Assembly: GCA_037127315.1 (NCBI GenBank)
Contig: JBBBDQ010001269.1
Span: forward strand, 1,502,501 to 1,566,500
Length of the DNA: 64,000 nt
Reading direction: 5' to 3'
DNA from: Ascarosepion bandense
Taxonomy: Eukaryota; Mollusca; Cephalopoda; Sepiida; Sepiidae
In this document: one piece after another, positions 53,244 to 62,565 of the stretch
Layout of the letters: each line of letters starts with the position of its first letter
How positions within the stretch are numbered: position 1 is the stretch's first letter
Notes under the pieces: generated by a model
The model's input: only the letters and a program-made list of their open reading frames with translations
What the model was told of the DNA's origin: nothing
The model's database searches: none
Program-made: the position numbers and the translations under genes

Positions 53244-53579
53244 CCTTTTCCCTGATGATCCGTAGTGTGAAACCGAGGTAGGTTTTGGCTCACTTTAGAT
53301 TTTTCGTGTGTTTTAGCTCTACTATTGTATTTTTGCATTTTAGTACTTCCGTATTGAGCACTTTTTCTTGTGTTTGGTTCCATTTGGGTATTTTTTCTTT
53401 ACTGCGGAATCTTGAATGTTTGTTATTGTTCCGCTGGTTTCTTTTTTTTTCTCCCCATTTATCCGACGACTTAGTACGCCGGGTTGTAACGGATTTGGGT
53501 TCTGTTTGTTAATGGTTTTTTCGAAAGTTTATATTGGTATAAATTTACGGAGTGCATTCTTACAGAGTCTAAGTAGCTA

Positions 53580-53642
<63 letters not shown>

Positions 53643-53645
53643 GAA
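53175..53645 (+). mobile_element. Ribozyme repeat bounded by (AT)n at both ends
   Basis: (AT)n 53184-53239, then directly a hammerhead (53241-53291), GTATTGAGCACTTT at 53351-53364, ~220 bp of TTT-rich body, then (AT)n 53590-53640. The length between tracts is ~350 bp. No tRNA-like head was seen. The open frames 53285-53718 are not supported as genes. Confidence 0.75.
53241..53291 (+). ncRNA. Type I hammerhead ribozyme candidate
   Basis: CTGATGA 53252-53258, GAAA 53269-53272, stem III ACC-GA-GGT, triplet GTA ending at 53280, stem I CC/GG next to the core and GAGCC (53241-53245) with GGCTC (53287-53291) beyond a TTTT/TTTT internal loop. Stem II (TCCGTAGTGT) is weak in this copy. Confidence 0.7.
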
Positions 53646-53734
53646 TAATGTCTTGATATCACTGAAAAATACAGATCTGAATAAACACAATTTTATTCTC
53701 ATATTTTTGAAATATTAGGATTTACGTTGCCTTT

Positions 53735-54490
53735 CGACTAACGCTTTCTCTGGGAACAATTGTTGGCAAAACCGTAATTACATTAAACTAGATGGAGAAG
53801 AATCGATAGAGATAATGCTGGAATATGTTTAAAATTACATCATGTATCAGCCTGCACCCGGCAAGTTCTATCAAGAACCTCAGATCTATGTACATGGACA
53901 GAAACTAAAAGTTGTTTGGCAGTTTGTGTATCTAGGCAGCACTCTCAGCATGAATGGAACTCTTGATGACGAGATTTGCTAGCGAATAAGTAAAGTGAGT
54001 GCAGGTTTTGGAAAAATGAAGACACGGCTTTTGGGTCGTGGTGGTATCACCTTATCGACAAAAATAAAAGTGTATAAGGCATGTGTGTTTTCTGTTATCT
54101 ACGCTTGTCAAACCTTGACTACATACAGGGGGCACATAAAATGTCTAGGGCGCTTCCATCAACAATGCCTGAGAAGAATTCTTGGTGTTGAGTGACAAAT
54201 GCACATCAGTGATGTTGAAATTTTGCAGCAAAACTAGATTCAAATCATAGAATCAAATCATGAATCAACATCACATAAGACGTGGAATCTAAATGAACAA
54301 TGAGAAGCTTCCTAAGTAAATTCTTTATGTGCACTCGTAAGAAGAAGACGCCCAGCTCATAAACCAAAAAAAGGTACAAGGACTGTGTAAAAGTAACTCT
54401 GGAAAAGTGTGGTATTGATGAGATGACCTCAAGGAATAAAGCACTTGATGAGCAAAGAATGAAGGGGCGATATTTCTGAAGGAATAAAAA
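53735..54490 (+). pseudogene. LINE fragment of a third lineage (RT C-terminal part)
   Basis: Broken plus frames: QIYVHGQKLKVVWQFVYLGS, STLSMNGTLDDEI, RISKVSAGFGKMKTRLLG, LSTKIKVYKACVFSVIYACQ, TYRGHIKCLGRFHQQCLRRI. This is the thumb and post-RT region of a non-LTR element distinct from the two common lineages here. No 3' tail was identified. Confidence 0.72.
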
Positions 54491-54716
54491 CGTTTGAAAC
54501 AAACCGTATTATAATATTATATTATTAAATTAGAAATTACTTAATGCATGTTTGAAAAAGATGAATATTTAACCTGTAGACATTTAAATATTTAGGTGGG
54601 AAATTTCAGCCTGTTACGCAACCATGGTTTCAAATTTTCAGCTACGTAAGGAGATTTGTTTTCCCAATCACTTCATAAAAACCGAAAAGGTTAAAAGCAT
54701 GGTAGCATAACCGGCT

Positions 54717-54972
54717 TATATATATATATATACTATAGTCATCCGCAGACAGATCTGTTTCGCTGTATTACAGCTCATCAGTACGGCTTAGACTCTGGTC
54801 GCTTCTTAACCCAGGTTTGGAACCCGACTGAATTGGCGTCAGTCAGCAATTCTACCCCTAGGCCACGAGCGTCAAGTAGAAGAAGGCAGGCTTTTTTGCG
54901 CGTATAAACACGCCCAATAGCTAGAGTGCTCCAATTCATTATCGAATGAGCGGTGCGTAAATGCTGGAGTAG

Positions 54973-55008
<36 letters not shown>
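54717..55008 (-). mobile_element. Family B ribozyme SINE, complete unit between AT tracts
   Basis: The minus-strand unit starts after (AT)n (54975-55008) with TAGCTACTCCAGC, CACCGCTCATTCGATAATGA. tRNA-like head: box A CTCGTGGCCTAGGGGTAG (near 54870), box B GGGTTCCAAACCTGG. Hammerhead 54737-54794, then (AT)n 54717-54732. Confidence 0.87.
54737..54794 (-). ncRNA. Type I hammerhead ribozyme, family B, complete
   Basis: Core CTGATGA (complement of 54775-54781), stem II GCTGT-AAT-ACAGC, GAAA, stem III ACAG-AT-CTGT, triplet GTC (complement of 54748-54750), stem I CCGTA/TGCGG, outer helix AGTC (complement of 54791-54794) with GACT (complement of 54737-54740). All core bases are present. Confidence 0.9.
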
Positions 55009-55009
<1 letters not shown>

Positions 55010-55015
<6 letters not shown>

Positions 55016-55178
55016 CAAGTTTTTATTAAATCTCAACAGAATGCAGAAAGCACTGGACGGCCGTTTCGTCCTATATTTTGGGAATCATCAGCAGTGCGCA
55101 TCCACTACCAGGAATCGAACCCAGACAGTTGCGTTATTAAGCAGACGTAATACCAAATGTACCACAGGCCCCGGTGAT
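55010..55178 (-). mobile_element. Family F ribozyme SINE (tRNA head + hammerhead + AT tail)
   Basis: In sense (minus): a tRNA-like head GGGGCCTGTGGTACATTTGG (from about 55173), box B GGTTCGATTCC (complement of 55111-55121, a perfect match to consensus), a short spacer, a hammerhead, TTGAGATTTAATAAAAACTTG, then (AT)n. About 165 bp. The head differs from families A and B, so this is a separate tRNA capture. Confidence 0.88.
55039..55103 (-). ncRNA. Type I hammerhead ribozyme, family F, complete
   Basis: Core CTGATGA (complement of 55085-55091), stem II TCC/GGA with A-rich loop, GAAA, stem III ACG-GC-CGT, triplet GTC (complement of 55056-55058), stem I a perfect GCACTG/CAGTGC (complements of 55092-55097 and 55050-55055), then GGATGC/GCATTC beyond a TTTCT bulge. 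This is the longest stem I of any copy here. Confidence 0.9.
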
Positions 55179-55199
55179 AAAGAGGTAACTTGGTAACTT

Positions 55200-55465
55200 A
55201 TATATATAAAAAAATAATTAACTATAAAGCAGAATATACAATTGCCGAATTTGAAAGTTTACAACGGAGAGAAGAATTCGTTTAAGAAATCAGAGCTTTC
55301 AAACTTTCCCAGATAAAAAGGCTTTTCATAACACTGCGAGGTTATCCTTAAGAATAGTCAGAGCTTTCAAATTTTTCAGTTAAACAAAAATCTTTTCATA
55401 ACATTGCGAAGTTTCGTTAAGAATAACCAGAGCTTTCAATTTTCAAAATAAAAACAAGTCTTTTA
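55200..55465. repeat. Tandem repeat, ~75-bp unit, about 3 copies
   Basis: AGAGCTTTCAAA-TTT...CTTTTCATAACA-TGCGA-G-TT...TTAAGAATA recurs at about 55295, 55360 and 55425. Identity is moderate. Confidence 0.75.
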
Positions 55466-55469
55466 TCAG

Positions 55470-56540
55470 CTCATTACCGAAGCTTTTAAGGAAACGGCCA
55501 AAATGAAGCGATGAGGCGGCTCGCGGTAGGGTCGTTTGGTCTCTGTCACTCGACAGCTCTGAAAAACTCTCAAATTCTCTTTACAGCTAGTTTAACTCTT
55601 TTTCGGTTCATTCTCTTTTTATACATCCTTAGCTAGGGCTCTATCGGAGGCGCAGTATTCGACTTTAACTCTTAAAGTTGATCAGTGACAGGCTTTTCGA
55701 CGTTTCTTTACACCTTCAGCCATGAGTTCTCTAGGAGATGACCAGTCTCTGGGTTGTGGCCCCAAGTTGGAAACACTTTTCCCTCAGTCGTTACATCTCA
55801 ACTGTAATTTCAAAAACTACTCAACCATCTCTACTGCGTCCCGAATTTTAGTTGTCCCCAATTCTCTTGGGGGATGGATCGAGTATCTATGCGTCTCAAA
55901 ACTTTGACCAATGAGATTAATTTCCACCTACACGATTTAAAGTGAAGTTATGGCTTAATGAATGAAATATCAACACCTCACATAACGTAATGTCTTTTTG
56001 TCCTTTTCTTCTCAATTACATCATCTTAGCTTTTCAGAAAATTTTTAAATCATTTCCCAGCAGATGTGTGGGCTGGAGCTTGATCTTAATTTAACCCCAT
56101 CAAGAGTCCTGACAAGTTGTGACTACAGCAATTTCTCATTTTTCCAGTGGCCCAAAACAATTCGCTTCAAATACAATGAAAAAAAGACTTTTTCTTCCTT
56201 CCCAATTTTCAGTTAATTTCTCTATTTTTCAGATTTTACAAGTACATAGGTATTAAATATTTTTAAGTAAATCTCACATCGTGAATTACAATAAAGCACA
56301 ACTAAAAATACCACTAGTGACAGTTTCCTTCAGTCCCTTGTATTTAACCACGAAATATATTTACATGGGAATAGGGTTACAAGTGATCTATTTCTGAACA
56401 GGATTCTTATGAACAGGATTCTTTTTAAAATGATAAAGAAAATTAAAATTTTTCCATTCCGAAAAATGTCGCAAATTGAGGGTATTCGAATGAAAGAAAA
56501 TCTTCAAAAAGTTCTTCCGACTCCAGAATTCCATCTTTTG
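55470..56540. other. Unassigned region
   Basis: Locally more GC-rich near 55505-55560. The frame 55722-55907 (MSSLGDDQSLGCGPKLETLF) has no known domain. It could be host exon, LTR or relic; not resolved. Confidence 0.3.
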
Positions 56541-56547
56541 GTAAATA

Positions 56548-56836
56548 AGTGTATATCGGCTCGGAACGAGAAATCGGGGGGCCGATTTCGAATTCCAGTT
56601 AAATTCCTTGCATTCACTTACTCGCAAATAACCTTGGGACAGGTATTAATCCGTATCTTCCCTCCAGTTATGGGTTAAATAACAAAACAGATTGGGTTAT
56701 ATAGCTTTGGTTGGCAACCAGTCTACAGCAGAATATAATGACAGCCTACTGCAGAATAATCTTCTGCCCAGTCAGTCATCTCTCTTTCGAGACATGATCG
56801 TCCAAACGTATGTCACGTATAGCACTTAACTGAGTG
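56548..56836 (+). mobile_element. SINE A, single unit
   Basis: Head cut at TATATCGGCTCGGAACGAG, box B GATTTCGAATTCC, CORE-like body, 3' hairpin, CACTTAACTGAGTGA. No linker. Confidence 0.88.
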
Positions 56837-56839
56837 AAA

Positions 56840-57077
56840 AAAACGTTGTAAGTGTTGTAATGGTTGTAAGAGAAATAAATTTATGAACGCGTAATTGTCT
56901 TGTTATTTGATTATTAAGATTAATAAATGGCTCATTGTTGCGCACTTGTCACACTGTAGTAAGGAAATAGCTAATGTACTGCGCATCTTGTGGATGCATC
57001 TGCATAAGGAACATGTATAAAAATACTCTAGAATTACGAACCGGACTCCCAACTCCAGTCAGCAATATATAATATTA
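56840..57077. other. Spacer
   Basis: No feature; ends at the TA target of the mariner element. Confidence 0.4.
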
Positions 57078-58326
57078 TGTTGTCCTAAAAGTTCGTAAAC
57101 ACTTGCAAAAACTTGAAATTTTACTCGCCAAGTAATCTAAGGTTACCAGAAAACACTTTCAAAGAATTGAAATTTTCCTCCCAAAAACAACAAAGATTAT
57201 TGCTCAAAATAAAGACCATTTTCCAAGACTTTTTGCCATCGATCTGCAAGCTTTCGGATCTGGTCAAAGTACCATTAAGCCGGCTTCGAATCAAAGAATT
57301 CTTGACACGCTTCCTCGACTTCATCAAAACAGTCGAATCGGCGGCCCTTTAGAAAGTGTTGCATTCAGCGGAAAAAGGCCGTAATCTGATGGAGCACAGT
57401 CAGGACTGTAGGCTGGATGTGGCAAACCCTCAACGCCGTCCAGCTCTTCAAACATGTCTTTGGTCTTCCTGGCGGTGTGTGGCTTGGCATTGTCCTGCTG
57501 CATCAAAGTGCTCTTTCGGTTGATCAGAGCCGGGTACGTTTGCTTCAACATTTCGTAGACCCGCTCAAGTTGCTGACAGTAAAGTTCGGATCTTATGGCA
57601 CGACCATTCGGAACCAACTCAAAATGCACGATTACTTCAAAGTTCCACCAAACGCACAACATGACTTTCTTGCCGAATCGATCATGGTTTGGAACCGACG
57701 GTGTTTTTTGCCCTTTCTGAACCCCTTGCTTGTCTCGATAGTGTTGGACCAGATAGACCCATTTCTAGTGGGATGTCACAATGCACTTCCAAAAATGCTC
57801 GTCCAATGGACTGCTGAGCAGCTGACGGCAAATTTCAACTCGTCTGTTGGCTTGTGCTTCGATGAGTTTGTGCAGATCTTGGCGCGGATTTTTGTGAACA
57901 AAATCAAGTTGCTTCAAATATCGGTGAAATGTCGATTTGCCAACTCATCCAAGCTCATCAGCCAATTCTCGAGCGCTATATGAAAGCGCAATGTCCAACC
58001 CGGTTTGCAAGTCTCCATCATCCAACTTTAACGCCCGTCCCGAACGAGGCTTATCTTCAAGACTCATGTCGCCAAAATCGAAACGCTTGTACCACATTGA
58101 GATCGCCGCATCTGCAATTGTTCCTTCACCTTCGGCCGCGCAAATCTCTTCTGCAGCTTTTCTGGTTGAAAGACCTCGCTTCCAGCAGTAACGAATCAAA
58201 ACTCGCAGCTCAATTTTATCAATTGCCATCTGGAATACAAAGATGAAGATTACAATAATAATGTAAACGCAAAATTGTATAAAAAGTCAATTTTTTCGCA
58301 AGTGTTTACGAACTTTTGGGACAACC
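57078..58326 (-). mobile_element. Complete mariner-family DNA transposon, inactive
   Basis: 1249 bp between TA dinucleotides (57076-57077 and 58327-58328). The terminal inverted repeats start G/T-GTTGTCC and run about 30 bp (AAAAGTTCGTAAACACTTGC) with few mismatches. It holds one transposase gene on minus. Size, TA target and protein all match mariner. Confidence 0.95.
57324..58229 (-). pseudogene. Mariner transposase, frameshifted, first catalytic Asp lost
   Basis: N-terminus (58229-57945): RVLIRYCWKRGLSTRKAAEE, MWYKRF, MSLEDKPRSGRA, the paired-like helix-turn-helix that binds the inverted repeats. A frameshift near 57945 follows. The catalytic region at about 57760 reads IVTSH, stop, KWVYLV where the family has IVTGDEKW: the Gly, Asp and Glu codons are all changed and the Glu codon is TAG. 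The last frame (57662-57324) keeps QQDNAKPHTARKT (second Asp) and SPDCAPSDYGLF (third Asp; 35 residues between by my count, against the usual 34). The end is frameshifted. Opposite-strand frames over it are shadows. Confidence 0.93.
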
Positions 58327-58339
58327 TAATATTTAATTT

Positions 58340-58838
58340 GTTTTTTAATCGTTTCACCCGAAGCATGGCGGCAAGAGCACTCATGTGCAAAGGGCCCCCT
58401 AGAGAAAAAGTTTAGATAGAAGGAGAATAAAGAGACAGACGGACCAGTTACAGGAGATGTCAGAGAAGGGAAGAAGACAGCAGCAAAGGTAGTAAGAAAG
58501 GAAAAGATATACAGTGTGATGTAGAAAGAACTGAAGTAAGTGGTTAAGGGATGGGTATTGACATTATAGCAGTCAGGGAAGCAAGAGTATGGAAGATAGT
58601 TTCACACGTGGGTAGTGCGAGAAAAGATGCTGAGGGAGTAGATTCTTCTACTTTATGTTGATCTAACTGTGAATGGGTGAGACCCAGTTGCCAGTCTGGT
58701 TGCACGACTAAACATCTGTTGGAGGGACACCAGTGATTTAAGTTCGCAGGAGCAGAAGCCATGAAAATATTTATAGAACCGAGAGAAGCCACATTCCGTC
58801 GGTGAGAAAGTGGCTGGAGGTCAAGCCACCAAGTAGGT
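58340..58838 (-). pseudogene. Jockey-like LINE, 3' part, interrupted by a SINE
   Basis: The tail is TTTTTAATCGTTTCACCCG, AGCATGGCGG, CACTCATGTGC. Inward lie the C-terminal region (LNHWCPSNRCLVVQPDWQLG in a shifted frame) and the SLRRDVASL-like segment. It continues at 59149. Confidence 0.82.
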
Positions 58839-59138
58839 CAGTCAGTTAAGTGCCATACGTGATACACGCTTGGCTGATCATGTCTCGAAAGAGACATGAC
58901 TGACTGGGCAGAAGATTATCCCGCAGTAGGTTGTCATTGCTTTCTGCGGTAGACTGGTTGCCGACCAAGGCTATAGAACCCAACCTGTCCTGCTATTTAA
59001 CAGATAACTGGAAGGAAGAGACAGATTAATACCTTTCCCAAGGGTATTTGCGCGTAAGTGAATACAATGGATTCAACTGGAATTCGAATTCGGCTCCCCG
59101 GCTTCTCGTTCCGATATCCACTGTACCACAACGCACAT
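58839..59138 (-). mobile_element. SINE A inserted in a LINE with 10-bp target duplication
   Basis: Full-length and well preserved: CAGTCAGTTAAGTGCC at its 3' end, box B complement GGAATTCGAATTCGG, ending ACCACAACGCACAT. Flanked by CCAAGTAGGT at 58829-58838 and 59139-59148. The A-box side of the head has a short deletion. Confidence 0.93.
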
Positions 59139-59148
59139 CCAAGTAGGT

Positions 59149-59590
59149 ACCTATCACATTAATGATTCTCTTTTGGAGCCTGTCGAGAAAACTGAGATGA
59201 ACAGCAGGAGCTCATGACCACATATGACAGCAGTATTTCATGCACGGGCTGATGGTTAATTTGTATATGTGCAAGATGAATTCAGGCAATAAAAAAACAC
59301 CTTGGCACGACACAGTGACCCAACCTTCCTAGCAGTGGATTTAGCTATTGACTCAATGTAATGATTCCACTTGAGGTCGGAATATAGGGTAAGGCCGAGG
59401 AGGTGCAATGTATTGCTCTCAGGGAAACTCACTTGGTCCATGCTTTTGGGCGGCAAGTGGAGTGTTGCCTATGAACATTTACAGACAGCAGCTTCGTCTT
59501 AGATGCTTTGAAATTTACAAGCCACTTCTCAGCACATTCCACTACTGAGTGTAGATCCCTCTCAAGATTAGCAGCAAGTTTATGCTCTTG
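59149..59590 (-). pseudogene. Jockey-like LINE, continuation upstream of the SINE
   Basis: Resumes in the LDRLQKRI-like segment and runs through EYCCHMWS-like, SLCRA, and (frame 59256-59456) LLGLTLYSDLKWNHYIESIA to about 59590, where the copy ends inside the late RT. Confidence 0.82.
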
Positions 59591-59945
59591 CCGCTTAATT
59601 GAACAGGATGGAAATACATTTATTTAATACAATGATGTGCTAAAAGTTCATAGGCTGATTATGAAGGGATGATGCTAGAATCATGTAATATGTTGTGTAG
59701 ATTTTCAAAGCATTAGCATCATTCTTTCATAGTCAGTTTGTGAGATTTTCATTCCTCGTTCTTAACTGGAAAGAAACAAAAGAGTTATGAATAAGAAGAG
59801 TTAGAATTAATGCATTGTCAGAGTATCTTCTTTTCAGCCTACTCTCGTATTTTAAAAAGGGATATAGATTATTATATTAACAAAGTTTCACAACATAGAG
59901 GTGGATTAAACACATACTGCCATACATAATTTCATAAATTAAAAT
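59590..59945. other. No feature recognised
   Basis: Spacer. Confidence 0.4.
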
Positions 59946-59949
59946 TATC

Positions 59950-60420
59950 TAAACATATAAATGGAAATTCTGTCTCTGTGTGTGAGTATGTGTGTGTCCG
60001 TTACCTATAGACTCTGAAACAGTTGAACCGATTTTCTTGAAAATTTACACAGTTGTATGATAAGCGTCTGCGAGTGTTCTTAGCTAGGTTTTGTGTCGAG
60101 GTACAGCCGATAAATATCGAAATACGATAATCGAAAAAATCGGGTTATAGAAGGAGTGGTCCGATTTTAATCAAATTTGATACACTCATAGACAAAGACA
60201 TAAGACACGATAGCGCAGAAAATCGATAATATATATAAAAGGCAAGATGTTTGTGTGTGTATCTGTTTATCTGTCTGTATGTTTTTATACAAACCCACAA
60301 TTTTTATACGATTCTCACCAAACTTTACACAAATATTCTTTAGGCTGAGTCTGAGCTCCAGGATCATGGATTAGTTTTGAAGCTTTCATTACACCCGAGC
60401 AACGTCGGGCTGTACTGCTA

Positions 60421-60424
<4 letters not shown>
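59950..60424 (+). mobile_element. Helitron-like non-autonomous element, copy 2 (tentative)
   Basis: Start TATAAATGGAAATTCTGTC, middle GAACCGATTTTCTTGAAAAT, end CACCCGAGCAACGTCGGGCT, TACTGCTAGT beside (TA)n at 60421-60461. Shorter than copy 1 but colinear, including the internal AAAGGCAAGATGTTTGTGTG restart. Confidence 0.55.
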
Positions 60425-60462
<38 letters not shown>

Positions 60463-60464
60463 TA

Positions 60465-61033
60465 CTGTACTGCTAGAATACGTATAATTATATTAATAAA
60501 GTTGTGCTTAATAAAATACAAATTTACGTGCGTGTAATATGTTGAAATAAATTCTGTTTTAGTATTCGTGATTCATTAAACTGTAGACGGTCTGTTCTAT
60601 TAACATGTTGTACAAATCAAAAACAAAGTACTGGTGAGAAGGAAAATAGATTTAAATTTACATTTCTCTGGCGCAGGTTCATATGCTGGCGTGACCTTTA
60701 GAAGAAATCGTTTTATAGCAGTCTTTAAGTAGTCACAATCTAATTTCTTAGAATATCAGCATTTCAAATTCTAGCTTTTACCACAGTTCGAAACCCGAGC
60801 TCTAGCATGTGTGCGAAAAGTGAATCTATTTTGGCCACGGCGCTAGCTGCCTGCTTACATCGGTCAATATAAAGCCAGGTTGTGTGTGAAACTGGTAAAC
60901 ATTTTCTTGCAAATATAATTAGTTTTATTGTTTATCAACTTCCGTTTTGTTTCTGTTCTTGTTTTTGTGAGGAACACAGGAATCCAATCAATTCTCTAAT
61001 TACGTTTTCGTAGAAAAAGAGTGAGAAATAATG

Positions 61034-61035
<2 letters not shown>
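60465..61035. other. No feature recognised
   Basis: Spacer. Confidence 0.4.
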
Positions 61036-61068
<33 letters not shown>

Positions 61069-61250
61069 GAATTTGCAATGATGCTTAACGCTAAAATTGC
61101 TTTTTTCCTGTAGTTTACTGGTAGAAAGGCATTTTAGGAAAGCAGGTATTATTTGTCAAAAAGTGTTCGATACCAAAACAGAGATAGACCATAAACAGAA
61201 TTAATGTAGAGAGATTTTTTTTCACTTAACTGAGCAGTGTTATTTTAGTC
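61036..61250. repeat. AT-associated repeat with shared block
   Basis: (TA)n 61036-61065, AAAGTGTTCGATAC at 61160-61173, then TTAATGTAGAGAGATT...CACTTAACTGAGCAG, similar to 5.09-5.13 kb. No ribozyme core found. Confidence 0.5.
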
Positions 61251-61304
61251 ATTCTGCCTTCAAAGTATCAAGAAAAGTTTATTTTGATATTTTCATTCTT
61301 CAGG

Positions 61305-61350
61305 ATTTGTTTGTTTGTTTTTTGTTTGTTTGTTTGTTTGATTGTTTTTT
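61305..61350. repeat. (GTTT)n microsatellite
   Basis: Tandem GTTT units. Confidence 0.95.
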
Positions 61351-61454
61351 TTGCTGCTCCAAAATAAGAAGTCTAAAAAGGGAAGACATCACTCTAAGGC
61401 CTTCACGAAATTTCGAAGGTGACATAACTGAAAGTTAAAAACCTTTCCACATTA

Positions 61455-61506
61455 TATATATATATGTGTGTATGTGTGTGTGTGTGTGATAAGAAGTGAC
61501 TTGTAA

Positions 61507-61592
<86 letters not shown>
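61455..61592. repeat. (GT)n, (CA)n and (AT)n microsatellites
   Basis: (GT)n near 61466-61488 and its complement type (CA)n near 61510-61552 could pair; pure AT follows to 61592. Confidence 0.95.
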
Positions 61593-61595
<3 letters not shown>

Positions 61596-61774
61596 ATTCT
61601 CCCGTCGCGTTCAACGTATGAGGGTCCAACCTTTTTTCCAGCAAGACAACCACACAGAGATTTGTTTATAGTGGTGAAGGCATTGTGTAGTACCATCCAC
61701 ACTTCTTGGAACTGCTGATAACAAACAATTGGTGCAGATGACTGCCACAGATCGCACGAACAGCAGACCTCAAT

Positions 61775-62036
61775 TATTTAACCCATAATTGGAGGGAACG
61801 AACGGATTAATACCTTTCCCAAGCGTACCAGTGCGAAAGTAAATGCAGCGTGCTCGACTGAAATTGGAACTCGGCTCACCGATTTCCCCCTCCAAGCCGA
61901 CATCCACCGCACCCCAACGCACATCCGTGAATGCTAACAGCACCTGGTATTCCCAAGTGGTCACCCACCTAAGTACTGACCAGGGCTCAACTTCGGTGAT
62001 CGAGCGGGAACCGGTGTATCCAACGTGACATGACCG
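61775..62036 (-). mobile_element. Chimeric 5S/tRNA SINE, copy 2 (longest 5S head)
   Basis: In sense: near-complete 5S-like head from about 62036 (GGTCATGTCACGTTGGATAC, CCGGTTCCCGCTCGATCACC, a 9-bp loss, AGTACTTAGGTGGGTGACC, TTGGGAATACCAGGTGCTGT), then ACGGATGTGCGTTGGGGTGC, tRNA-like head, CORE-like body, ending near TTAAATAATTGAGG at 61775. The 5S part abuts (AT)n at 62037. Confidence 0.9.
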
Positions 62037-62086
<50 letters not shown>

Positions 62087-62260
62087 TCTTGAAAAGAATT
62101 GTCGGATATTATACAAATACATTACTAATAGATATTTCGCAGTTAAACAGCCGCTCCTCAGACCCAAAACCATTGTTGTGTGGTTTTGGGTCTGAGGAAC
62201 GGCTGTTTTAGCTGCAAAATATCTATTGCCTATGGATTTGTAGAATATTTTCAAGATTAT
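62037..62260. repeat. Foldback with CTGAGGA...GAAA arms
   Basis: (AT)n 62038-62085, then divergent arms around CATTGTTGTGTGG. The left arm (minus) reads CTGAGGA, GCGG/CTGC, GAAATATC; the right (plus) reads CTGAGGA, ACGG/CTGC, AAAATATC. The cores fit CUGANGA, but no complementary stem I is apparent. Confidence 0.6.
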
Positions 62261-62346
62261 ATTGCTCTGTTAAATTTAATATAAAATTTAAAATTGGGTT
62301 CTTCTCTATTGGAATTTACCTGACAAAAATACCAAATGTTCTACGT

Positions 62347-62409
<63 letters not shown>

Positions 62410-62565
62410 ATAGTCATCTAGAGACAGATCTGTTTTGCTCACAGCTCATCAGTACGGTTTGACATCCAATTGCTTCTAGCCAGGATTGAAACCCGACGGA
62501 AAAGATCGCGATTATACCTCTGAACTATGGGCTCTCGGTAGAGGAAACGTATATGTGTGTGAGTG
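62347..62565 (-). mobile_element. Family B ribozyme SINE end, degenerate
   Basis: After (AT)n/(GT)n (62347-62406): minus-strand hammerhead at 62412-62470 with CTGATGA (complement of 62446-62452), stem II shortened (GCTGTGAGC), AAAA for GAAA, triplet GTC. The tRNA-like head (about 62480-62560) is diverged. Confidence 0.65.

Noticed and set aside
57417..57983. 188-aa plus-strand open frame
   Set aside because: It lies opposite the mariner transposase, whose motifs are clear on the minus strand; the plus frame has no motif of its own.
62037..62260. Active hammerhead in the CTGAGGA foldback
   Set aside because: Core and stem II fit, but the sequences flanking the core are not complementary, so stem I cannot form.
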